Shown here in pieces: positions 19,768 to 30,279 of a stretch of DNA of 64,000 nucleotides. The DNA is taken from NCBI GenBank assembly GCA_016218545.1, contig JACRDQ010000010.1:1-64000 (forward strand), read 5' to 3'. Every line of letters starts with the position of its first letter. Positions within the stretch are counted from its first letter, which is position 1. The notes beneath the pieces were generated by a model. The model was not told where the DNA came from and did no database searches. It saw nothing but the letters and a program-made list of their open reading frames with translations. This stretch comes from Elusimicrobiota bacterium. GTDB taxonomy: Bacteria > Elusimicrobiota > Elusimicrobia > UBA1565 > UBA9628. Made by a program: the position numbers and the translations under genes.

Positions 19768-20660
19768 TACCCCGCCCTGTGGCTGTCCCTGTGGAACTCC
19801 TGGACCAGATGCCCGCTGCGCTGGAGCATGCCCGCCAAGTGGTGGGTGACGAAGACGCTGCGGTGCCGGCCGCCCGTGCAGCCAACGGCGATGGTCAGGT
19901 AGGACTTGCCCTCCCGCACGTAGTACGGCAGGAGCTTGAGGATGAACTGAAGGTAGTCGTCGAGGAACTTGCGGGCGTTGGGGTCGTTGAGGATGAACTT
20001 GCCGACCCTGGGGTAGAGCCCGGTGAGCCTCTTGAGGCGGGGCTCGTAGTTCGGGTTCGGGAGGAAGCGCACGTCCATGACGATGTCCGCGTCCATGGGC
20101 AGGCCGTATTTGTACCCGAAAGAGACCACGGAGAGGGTCATCTCCTTGGGCCGGGTCAACTGGAGGGTCTCGGAGAGCTTCTCCTTGAGCTCCCCCAGCG
20201 TCATGACCGAGGTGTCGATGACCTTGTCCGCCAGGGCCTTGACCGGCACGAGGCGGCGCCGCTCCTCGTGGATGGCGTCCGAGAGCTTCTTGCCCAACGG
20301 GTGGCGGTGCCGCGTCTCCGAGAAGCGCTGGATGACGGCCGCGTCCGAGGCGTCGAGGAAGAGGATGCGGGGCTCGATGCCCTTGCCCTTGAGGCTCTCC
20401 AGCACCTTGGGCAGGCTGTCGAGCCAGCGGCCCTCGCGGATGTCCATGCCCAGGGCCACCTGCTTGAGGGCCCGGGAACGGCAGACGTGGTCCGCGAACT
20501 GGTCGAGGAGCGAGACCGGCAGGTTGTCGACGCAGAAGAACCCGAAGTCCTCGAAGGCCTTGAGGGCCTGGCTCTTGCCGGCGCCGGACACGCCGGTGAC
20601 GATGAAGAACTTGGCCCTCCGCGTCCGGCCGCCGCGCCGTCCTCCGGTGGAGGGGCTCAT
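19767..20660 (-). CDS. rapZ: RNase adapter / nucleotide-binding protein RapZ
   Basis: The 297-residue protein has Walker A GVSGAGKSQALKAFEDFGF, the DNLP motif (FFCVDNLPVSLLDQF), a second domain with FGYKYGLPMDADIVMDVRFLPNP, and GCTGGRHRSV near the C-terminus. RapZ proteins bind small RNA or metabolites and control amino-sugar synthesis or other targets. The hprK-rapZ-PTS arrangement is common in Gram-negative bacteria and suggests joint control. The ATG overlaps the hprK stop by 4 bases. Confidence 0.95.
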   Translation of the reverse strand: MSPSTGGRRGGRTRRAKFFIVTGVSGAGKSQALKAFEDFGFFCVDNLPVSLLDQFADHVCRSRALKQVALGMDIREGRWLDSLPKVLESLKGKGIEPRILFLDASDAAVIQRFSETRHRHPLGKKLSDAIHEERRRLVPVKALADKVIDTSVMTLGELKEKLSETLQLTRPKEMTLSVVSFGYKYGLPMDADIVMDVRFLPNPNYEPRLKRLTGLYPRVGKFILNDPNARKFLDDYLQFILKLLPYYVREGKSYLTIAVGCTGGRHRSVFVTHHLAGMLQRSGHLVQEFHRDSHRAG

Positions 20661-21613
20661 GGAGACGTCTTCTTGCCTCCGGGGACGGTCCGCATCCGCT
20701 CGATGAGCTTCCTGTTGAAGGTCTCGGCGGAGAAGTAGCCCTGGCTGCGCAGGCGCTGGTTGAGCGCGGCCACCTCGATGAGGATGGCCAGGTTCCTGCC
20801 CGGACTGACGGCGATCTTGATCTCCGGGATGCGCACGCCCACGATCATGGTGCTGCGGGTCTCGAGCCCGGACCGGTCGTATTTCGCCTGCGCGCTCCAC
20901 GGCTCGAGATGGACCGCCAGCTCGATGGGCGCGTGGTCGAGGATGGAGCCGACGCCGAAGAGGAGCTTGACGTCGATGATGCCCAGCCCGCGGACCTCGA
21001 TGTAGTGCCGCAGGGGCTCGGGGCAGATGCCGAGCAGGCCGCCGCCGCGCCGGTGCTGGACCTCGATGGCGTCATCGGACACGAGGATGTGGCCGCGCTT
21101 GAGGAGTTCCAGCGCGCACTCGGACTTGCCGATGCCGGCCTCGCCCTGGATGAGCACGCCCAACCCGTAGATCTCGGTGAGGACCCCGTGGACCACGGTC
21201 CTCGGGGAGAGCCGGTTCTCCAAGAAGGAGCTCAGGCCTCCCACCAGGACCGCGGTGTCGAGGCGCGAGCGCAATAGGGGGACGCCCTTCCTGCGGCAGG
21301 CCTGCACCAGGACGGGCGGAGCCTGGAGGTTGTGGGTCAGGATCAGGCACGGCAGGGACGGGAAGGAGAGCATGGCCTCCAGCGCCTTCTGCAGCGCCTT
21401 CTGCGGGGCCTTCGCGCAGAAGCACTGTTCCCCGTTGCCGATGATCTGGATGCGCTCGGGCCGGAAATGGTCGAGACAACCGTTGAGGGCCAGGCCCGGC
21501 CGGTTGAGGTCAGGCCCGAGGATCTTGCGCTCCAGGGATTTCTCGCCCGCGATGAGCTCGAGCTCCAGGTCCTCTTTCTGTTCCTTGAGCAGGTCGCCGA
21601 CGGTCGTGTGCAT
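20657..21613 (-). CDS. hprK: HPr kinase/phosphorylase
   Basis: The 318-residue protein has Walker A GEAGIGKSECALELLKRGH and the HprK motif RGLGIIDVKLLFGVG, plus the C-terminal loop region. It phosphorylates or dephosphorylates the Ser of HPr in response to energy state. The start ATG at 21611-21613 has its only plausible ribosome site (GGGGAGG) inside a stable hairpin, so translation may be controlled (see the hairpin entry). It leads the array of rapZ and PTS genes. Confidence 0.95.
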   Translation of the reverse strand: MHTTVGDLLKEQKEDLELELIAGEKSLERKILGPDLNRPGLALNGCLDHFRPERIQIIGNGEQCFCAKAPQKALQKALEAMLSFPSLPCLILTHNLQAPPVLVQACRRKGVPLLRSRLDTAVLVGGLSSFLENRLSPRTVVHGVLTEIYGLGVLIQGEAGIGKSECALELLKRGHILVSDDAIEVQHRRGGGLLGICPEPLRHYIEVRGLGIIDVKLLFGVGSILDHAPIELAVHLEPWSAQAKYDRSGLETRSTMIVGVRIPEIKIAVSPGRNLAILIEVAALNQRLRSQGYFSAETFNRKLIERMRTVPGGKKTSP

Positions 21614-21617
21614 AAGT

Positions 21618-21646
21618 TACTTGCCTCCCCCACGGGGAGGCAAGTA
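21618..21646 (-). promoter_or_regulatory. Hairpin sequestering the hprK ribosome site
   Basis: A perfect 13-bp stem with a 3-base loop sits 4 bases before the hprK ATG. On the mRNA the downstream arm contains GGGGAGG, the only good Shine-Dalgarno, paired with CCTCCCC. It could be a translational switch, or a barrier that limits read-through from hpf. Confidence 0.6.
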
Positions 21647-21681
21647 GCTGTGGGGGCCAACCCGTTTCATGGAAGAGGGCC

Positions 21682-22206
21682 TTACTTCTTCCGCACCGGC
21701 TGCACGACGCAGTAGCTTTCGTCGTCGCGCCGATAGATCACGTGGATCTGTTTGGAATCCTTGTCCTCGAAGAGCAGGAAGCTCTGCCCCGACTCGTCGA
21801 GCCTAGATGCGGCCTCCTGCGGCGTGACCGGGGAGACCGCGTGCTTGACCACGGCGAACTCGATGGGCACCGCGGCGGCCGCGACCGCGGCCGGCACGGT
21901 CTTCTCCTCGGACTCCTTGTGGTGGTTCCGCAAGCGGTCCTTGAACTTCTTGATCTGCTTGTCGATCTTGTCGGAGGCCAGATCCACGGCGGAGTAGAGG
22001 TCTCCAGCCGCGGCCAGGGCCCGGAAGGTCTGCCCCGCCCCGTGGATGACGATCTCGGCCTTGTGGGTCCTCTTCTCGATGAAGAGCACCACCTGGGCCC
22101 AGACGAGATGGTCGAAGTACTTCTCCGCCTTCTCCACTTTCTGCATCACGTAGCGCTCGATGGCCTCCGTGATCTTCAGGTGTCTCCCGGTCAGGTGTAT
22201 TTTCAT
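21682..22206 (-). CDS. hpf: Ribosome hibernation-promoting factor, long form
   Basis: The 174-residue protein has the N-terminal HPF/YfiA domain (IHLTGRHLKITEAIERYV, about 1-100). A variable Ala/Val linker follows, then the C-terminal dimerisation domain (about 115-170, AASRLDESGQSFLLFEDKD). The long form dimerises 70S ribosomes into inactive 100S particles. It is first in the minus-strand array and has its own promoter reading away from dnaA. An AGAGAGG site lies upstream of the ATG. Confidence 0.93.
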   Translation of the reverse strand: MKIHLTGRHLKITEAIERYVMQKVEKAEKYFDHLVWAQVVLFIEKRTHKAEIVIHGAGQTFRALAAAGDLYSAVDLASDKIDKQIKKFKDRLRNHHKESEEKTVPAAVAAAAVPIEFAVVKHAVSPVTPQEAASRLDESGQSFLLFEDKDSKQIHVIYRRDDESYCVVQPVRKK

Positions 22207-22457
22207 ATCTTAGATTCAACCTCTCTGGAAATTGGGGCACATTAAACATCTTTAGGCGGTTTATGTCAATCTCCAACCATGCTGAAATAAACATGATTCA
22301 TTAATGTCTGCGCTGATTTTACGACTGCCATTGACCGCTTACGTCAAATAAGCTAGTATTCATTGCCAGGGAACGCGTGCTCCATGTTAATGTATATTTT
22401 CAATGGTTTTTTCTTCATCACTCGAGTTATGAACACCTGTGGATAACCTGTGGAAAA
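22207..22457. other. Candidate oriC with DnaA boxes upstream of dnaA
   Basis: This gap is AT-rich against a GC-rich background and lies where genes switch from minus to plus. It contains a perfect DnaA box (TGTGGATAA, 22438-22446) and a second box 11 bases later with one mismatch (TGTGGAAAA, 22449-22457). A weaker TTATGAACA lies at 22427-22435. The region 22380-22425 is T/A-rich and could be the unwinding element. The last box covers the dnaA start codon. Confidence 0.65.
22241..22269 (-). promoter_or_regulatory. Sigma-70 type promoter for the hpf array
   Basis: On the minus strand, TTGACA (22264-22269), a 17-base spacer and TTTAAT (22241-22246) form a near-consensus promoter. The predicted start is about 28 bases before the hpf ATG. 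It lies inside the oriC candidate. Confidence 0.75.
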
Positions 22458-23805
22458 GGTACTAGAACCCAAGGAACTCTGGACTCAGGTCATCGAGAAG
22501 ATCCGCCCTGACATCGGCGATGAGAACGTGGATCTCTGGCTCAAGCCCGTGGAGGTCCTCAAGCTCGACAACAACGTCCTCTGGCTGAAGGTACCCAACC
22601 GCTTCTATCTAGACGGCATCAAGGACCGGTATCTCAAGAAAATCCTTGCCGCGCTGAGCGCGCTCACCGGGCTCGACATCGCGCTCGACTACGAGGTCTC
22701 CAAGGACCTCAAGAACGTCCTTCCCAAGACCGACCCCATCGCCCAGCCGAGCAGCCAACTGGACTTCTCTCTCGGCGAGCTCAACCCCAGGTATACTTTC
22801 TCCTCCTTCGTGGTGGGCGCCTCCAACCGGTTCGCGCATGCCACGGCCGAGGCCATCTCGCGCACGCCCGGGACCCAGTACAATCCCTTCTTCATCTACG
22901 GGGGCGTGGGCCTGGGCAAGACCCACCTCATGCACGCCCTCGGCCACGCCATGCGCTCCCAGCACGCGCGCAGCCGGGTCCTCTACACCACCGCCGAGCA
23001 GTTCGTCAACGAATACGTCAGCGCCATCCAGCACAACAAGGTGGACGATTTCCGCGCGAAGTACCGCAGCCTCGACTGCCTGCTTATCGACGACGTCCAG
23101 TTCCTCATCGGCAAGGACCGCAGCGAGCAGGAGTTCTTCCACACCTTCAACTCGCTCCACGGCGTGCGCAAGCAGATCGTGGTCACCTCGGACCGCTCCC
23201 CGAAGGAGATGTCGCCGAGCGAGCACCGCCTCATCAACAGGTTCGAGTGGGGCGTGGTAGCCGACATCCGGCCGCCGGACCTCGAGACGCGCATCGCCAT
23301 CCTCAGGAAGAAGGCCATCGCGGAGCAGATCGACGTCCCCGACGACGTCGTCCTCTTCGTGGCCTCGTCCGTCAAATCCAACATCCGCGCCCTGGAAGGC
23401 TCGCTCATCCGCCTCAAGGCCTATTCCTCCATGACCGGCAGCAGCCTGACGGTGGACACGGCCAAGGAGATCCTCAAGGACTCGCTCAGCCACGAGGTCT
23501 CCCCCCCGATCAACATGGACACCATCATGAAGGTGGTCGCCCAGCGCTTCCAGGTCGAGATCCGCGAGCTCAAGGGCCACAGCAGAGCCACCTCCGTGGT
23601 CCTCCCCAGGCAGGTCGCCATGTTCCTGGCCTGCACCATGACGGACCTCCCTTATACCGAGGTGGGCAGACATTTCGGCGGGAAGGACCATACCACGGTC
23701 ATCCACGCGAAAAAGAAGGTTCAGCGGCTTTTGGAGCAGGACCTGGTCTTCCTGGAGCGCGTCAACAGCCTGCGCTCCGAGATCAAAGCGGTGGAGAACG
23801 AATGA
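22450..23805 (+). CDS. dnaA: Chromosomal replication initiator DnaA
   Basis: The 451-residue protein has domain I (about 1-85) and a short linker. The AAA+ domain has Walker A GGVGLGKTHLMHA (about 150) and Walker B LLIDDVQFL. The C-terminal helix-turn-helix is TSVVLPRQVAMFLA plus GRHFGGKDHTTVIHA. It binds DnaA boxes and opens the origin. The start is GTG at 22450, with no Shine-Dalgarno, placed within a DnaA-box-like repeat, which suggests autorepression. It is followed by dnaN, with further box-like sequences between them. Confidence 0.97.
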   Translation: MEKVLEPKELWTQVIEKIRPDIGDENVDLWLKPVEVLKLDNNVLWLKVPNRFYLDGIKDRYLKKILAALSALTGLDIALDYEVSKDLKNVLPKTDPIAQPSSQLDFSLGELNPRYTFSSFVVGASNRFAHATAEAISRTPGTQYNPFFIYGGVGLGKTHLMHALGHAMRSQHARSRVLYTTAEQFVNEYVSAIQHNKVDDFRAKYRSLDCLLIDDVQFLIGKDRSEQEFFHTFNSLHGVRKQIVVTSDRSPKEMSPSEHRLINRFEWGVVADIRPPDLETRIAILRKKAIAEQIDVPDDVVLFVASSVKSNIRALEGSLIRLKAYSSMTGSSLTVDTAKEILKDSLSHEVSPPINMDTIMKVVAQRFQVEIRELKGHSRATSVVLPRQVAMFLACTMTDLPYTEVGRHFGGKDHTTVIHAKKKVQRLLEQDLVFLERVNSLRSEIKAVENE

Positions 23806-23946
23806 ATAAGCTGTTGATGGCGCCGGGAGAGGCGCTGCGCGGTGCATACGGTGGATATCTTTCAAGGGTTTTCCACAGAGCCGCTCTCTCGCGGCTCAGC
23901 AAGCCGTCAACCAAATCCACACCATCAAGATACCGGAGTGATGATT
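23806..23946 (+). promoter_or_regulatory. dnaA-dnaN spacer with DnaA-box-like sites and a hairpin
   Basis: The 141-base gap holds TTTTCCACA (23869-23877, one mismatch to a DnaA box), AAATCCACA (23913-23921, two mismatches) and a 7-bp stem hairpin (23878-23897). It may be the second half of a bipartite origin. A GGAG site at 23935-23938 serves dnaN. Confidence 0.5.
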
Positions 23947-25061
23947 ATGAAGATTGCATGTTCTAAGGATATACTCATCCAGGCTGTGGAAACAATCCAA
24001 TCGGCGCTTTCCGCCAGGACGACCCTCCCCATCCTGCAGAACTTCCTGATGGAGACCGAGAACAGGAAGATCAAGTTCGTCTCGACGGACCTCGAGATGG
24101 GCATCAAGCACTACGCCGCAGGGGACGTGTCCAACGACGGCAGCATCACCCTGCCTGCCCGGAAGATCAGCGAGATCCTCCGCAGCCTTCCCAACGACAA
24201 GGACGTGGAGCTCACCGTGGACGCCGGCGGGAAGGTCCAGCTCAGGTGCGGCCGGTCCCACTTCGGGATCATCGGCCAGCCCAAGTCGGATTATCCGGTG
24301 CTCCCGGAATTCAGCAAGACCAACGCCTTCGAGGTGCCGGGCAAGACCCTGGCCATGATGATCGACAAGACGATCTTCTCCGTCTCCTCGGACGAGACGC
24401 GGCACGTCCTCAACGGCGTGTTCTGGACCGCCAAGAAGGGCGTCCTCGAGATGGTGTCCACGGACGGGCGCCGTCTGTCGGTCATCGCCAAGAACATCGT
24501 CCCAGCGGACAAGAGCTTCCAGGTCATCGTGCCGACCAAGATCCTCACCGAGATGGAGCGGACGATCAAGAACCAGGGCTCCAAGGAAGGAGAGGGCGAG
24601 ACCGTCCTCCTCACGGTCAACGAGAACCAGATCGGCTTTCAGATGAAGTCGACCACCATGATCTCGCGCCTCCTGGCCGGGAGCTTTCCGAATTATCAGC
24701 AGGTCATCCCGCAGAAGAAGGACATCCAGGTGACCGTGGGGACCGAGGAGCTCCTGGCCGTGACCAGGCGCGCGGCCCTGGCCGTGGGCGACCGCGGCGG
24801 AGCCGTGAAGTACACCTTGCGGCGCGGAGCCCTGGGGGTCGACGCGCAGAGCCCCAACGTCGAGTGCAAGGACGAGCTTTCCCTCGAGTACGACGGCCCC
24901 GAATTCCAGGCGGCGTTCAACCCGGGGTTCGTGGTGGACGCCCTCAAGCACATCGACTCGGACAAGACCCAGCTGTCCATGACGAGTCCGGTCAACCCCG
25001 TGCTCTTCGAGCCCGCGGGAGGAGACGACTACCGCTTCGTGGTCATGCCCATGAGGGCTTG

Positions 25062-25062
<1 letters not shown>
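23947..25062 (+). CDS. dnaN: DNA polymerase III sliding clamp (beta subunit)
   Basis: The 371-residue protein has three clamp domains and family motifs such as MKIACSKDILIQAVETIQSA (start), LPARKISEILRSLP and TDGRRLSVI. It ends in the canonical VMPMR motif. It forms a ring that tethers the polymerase to DNA. ATG at 23947 is preferred over the ATG at 23941 because GGAG is 8 bases away rather than 2. The stop overlaps the next ATG by one base. Confidence 0.97.
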
Positions 25063-28090
<3,028 letters not shown>

Positions 28091-28115
28091 CGCCAGCTCA
28101 GGCCCAGCACAGCAA

Positions 28116-28277
28116 ATGAATGAGCTGGTGAAGATCGAGAATCCTTCCACTTCTCCAGAAGACACGGCCAGGCAATCATCCTCTCCGACGGCAAACCTAC
28201 ACGGGGGCATGCCGTCTGATTCGAGGAATGCCAAGCTGTTCTGGCGGGACATGGAGAACAAGGAGACCGGCTCATGA
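28116..28277 (+). pseudogene. Short reading frame carrying a duplicated fragment of the TPR gene
   Basis: A 53-residue frame (ATG 28116 to TGA 28277) contains KIENPSTSPEDTA, nearly identical to KIENPATSPEDKA in the TPR protein at 28906-30141, and the DNA of this tract is also similar. The rest has no recognisable feature. It is best read as a relic of a duplicated gene, although it overlaps the next ATG by 4 bases and could still be translated. Confidence 0.5.
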
Positions 28278-28909
28278 AAACCCTGATCCTGGCCGCATGC
28301 GTGATCATGTCGGCAGGACCCCTGGCCTCAGCGGAAGGCGCGGACAAGGCCTCACGAAAATCCGGAGCCAAGTCCCGGAAGACCGCGGTGGAGGCGTCCA
28401 GAAGCACCTCGACGGTGCCGACGAAGCCTGACGCGGCACAGGACGACAAGAAACCCAAGACAAGGACCGTGCATGAGCTTATCGCGTTGGTTATGGCGCA
28501 GGGAAAGGAGCGGGTGGTAAAATCCCCGTCTGCGGAGAACCTGGGACTTACACCAGGTGCTGCCACAAAAGCGATTCGATACAAGGCAGGCATTTCCCCT
28601 GATGGGCGAGAACATGCTTTCGAAGTTCTGTACGGCGAGATCGGAGAGGGAGCTGGCAAGCCGTATGGTTTGGTTTGGGGGCGAATCAAGGTTTCAAAGA
28701 AAGAGGGCGTTAGGGTTATTGAGGATGGTTGGGTTTTGCGTCTTTCTACGGAATGTGTTCTGCAAGCTGCTTTCAAATCAGAAGGCAAGGAAGGGTCTGT
28801 AATTCAGACCAGGTATCCGACAGGTTCGTCTGAAGCGCAGCGAATCTATGCGCAGGAGAGACAGTTCTACCTCGAGGATTCTCTGCAATTGGAGATGTCC
28901 CTAAGATGA
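28274..28909 (+). CDS. Secreted protein of unknown function
   Basis: The 211-residue protein has a clear signal peptide (about 1-20, ending LASA). A Lys/Ser/Ala-rich segment follows (21-65), then a compact C-terminal region of about 140 residues with no recognised domain (VLYGEIGEGAGKPYGLVWGR near residue 120). The second half has much lower GC than flanking housekeeping genes. The gene overlaps the following TPR gene by 4 bases and so is likely co-translated with it. Both sit between gyrB and gyrA. Confidence 0.6.
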   Translation: MKTLILAACVIMSAGPLASAEGADKASRKSGAKSRKTAVEASRSTSTVPTKPDAAQDDKKPKTRTVHELIALVMAQGKERVVKSPSAENLGLTPGAATKAIRYKAGISPDGREHAFEVLYGEIGEGAGKPYGLVWGRIKVSKKEGVRVIEDGWVLRLSTECVLQAAFKSEGKEGSVIQTRYPTGSSEAQRIYAQERQFYLEDSLQLEMSLR

Positions 28910-30141
28910 AAGTGCCCATTTTGTTGATAGGCTTAGTTATGGTAATGCAAAGCCCATTCGCTCAGGAGATAAAGAAACCTCAACTTGTCCAGCAGGAGGA
29001 AGATGATTGGTTGAACGATGTTCATAATTCTGCTGAAGAGATTGTAGACCTCAACACGAAGATCGAGAATCCTGCCACCTCCCCCGAGGACAAGGCGAAG
29101 TACGAAGCCGCCCAGGAAGCCGAAGTCTCCAAGATCGAAACTATCGGGCAGAAGCGTCCGGAGAACTTCAAGGCGCAGCTGGAGGTGGGCAAGGCCCTCG
29201 TGAAGGTGGAGGAACCGGGGCGCGCGATGCCCTTTGTCGACCAGGCGGTGGCGTTGTCGCAAGGCAAGCCGAAGCGGGAATCCGCGGCGCGGACCTTGCG
29301 CGGGACCATCCTGCAAGGACAGGGGGATTTGCCGGGCGCAGCCAGGGAGTGCGGGCGCGCCGTGGAGTTGGACCCCGCGAACAAAGGGGCGTACTCGTGC
29401 TACCAGCTCACGAAAGACCGGGTGGCGACGAAGCGCGGTGGAACTGCTCCCGGCGGCTCGCAGGCAAGGCCGGACGAAGCTGCCGGCGCCGGCGAACGGC
29501 CAGCCGGCGCCACGGCTCCTCTCGTTCCTGAGCAAGCGGCCATAGCGGGACTCACGGATGGCAACAGGCTCAAGGCTTCGGTGTTGGCGAGGGAGGCGGA
29601 GGGGAAGCTGGGTCTTGGCGACCATGAGGCGGGCCGCAGGCTCCTGGACAAGGCGGTGGCCTTGGACCCGGACAACGCCCGAATCCTTGCGGCAAGGAGC
29701 CATGCGCGGCGGTCCGGGAAGGATTTCGACGGCGCTCTTGAGGACGCGGACAAGGCGGTGCGGCTTGATCCCATGTCGGCCGCGGCGTTATTCGCCCGCG
29801 CCCTTGCCCGGCATGAGCTGGGCTGGAATCCAGAGATCGTGCTTGCGGACCTGCGGTCTGCAAGACGGTTGGACCCGAGGTTGCTGCCCGAGCTTCGCAA
29901 GGCCGCCAAGAGGTTCGGGTTGGCTGCCTTCGAGGGACGAGACGACCCGGAAGCATCGGGCGCCACGTCCGGCAGTCAGGCAGGTGACGGAGTTGGGCCA
30001 AACCCCGCCGCAAAGAGCATCTCGGGCGGCCGTTCGCTTGCCTTTGGCAGACCCTGGAGCTTCTTGAAAACCATCTGCGCCGCGGTCCTGTCGATGATCG
30101 TCATCGTCGGCATCGGGATCGTCTTGAAGCGCAAGGCGTGA
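28906..30141 (+). CDS. TPR protein with signal peptide and C-terminal membrane anchor
   Basis: The 411-residue protein has an N-terminal signal peptide (about 1-20). TPR-type helical repeats lie at about 85-180 and 225-330 (for example AAALFARALARHELGW), and one C-terminal hydrophobic helix lies at about 385-405 followed by KRKA. It is probably periplasmic with a membrane anchor, or an inner-membrane scaffold. The N-terminal 60 codons have low GC like the preceding gene, whereas the TPR part is GC-rich, hinting at a composite gene. The function is unknown. Confidence 0.65.
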   Translation: MKVPILLIGLVMVMQSPFAQEIKKPQLVQQEEDDWLNDVHNSAEEIVDLNTKIENPATSPEDKAKYEAAQEAEVSKIETIGQKRPENFKAQLEVGKALVKVEEPGRAMPFVDQAVALSQGKPKRESAARTLRGTILQGQGDLPGAARECGRAVELDPANKGAYSCYQLTKDRVATKRGGTAPGGSQARPDEAAGAGERPAGATAPLVPEQAAIAGLTDGNRLKASVLAREAEGKLGLGDHEAGRRLLDKAVALDPDNARILAARSHARRSGKDFDGALEDADKAVRLDPMSAAALFARALARHELGWNPEIVLADLRSARRLDPRLLPELRKAAKRFGLAAFEGRDDPEASGATSGSQAGDGVGPNPAAKSISGGRSLAFGRPWSFLKTICAAVLSMIVIVGIGIVLKRKA

Positions 30142-30279
30142 CCGGAGGACCCGCGGAGTGGAACGGCTGCGGGAAGCCGACGAGTTGGAAATGATATCAT
30201 CTCGAAAGCACATGCTGTCTGCCGATGCGGCAGGCGGCAGAACCCGCTTCAGCGATGATAAATTGAGAGGCGAGAAGCC
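30142..30279 (+). promoter_or_regulatory. Spacer upstream of gyrA
   Basis: This 138-base gap contains a 10-base palindrome (ATGATATCAT, 30191-30200), a 6-bp-stem inverted repeat CTGCCG-ATG-CGGCAG (30219-30233), a possible -10 (GATAAA) and a GAGAGG ribosome site for gyrA. No consensus -35 is evident. Confidence 0.4.

Noticed and set aside
22207..22449. A minus-strand frame extending hpf upstream into the intergenic region
   Set aside because: The true hpf start MKIHLTGRH has a ribosome site, and the extension is AT-rich non-coding DNA with a promoter.
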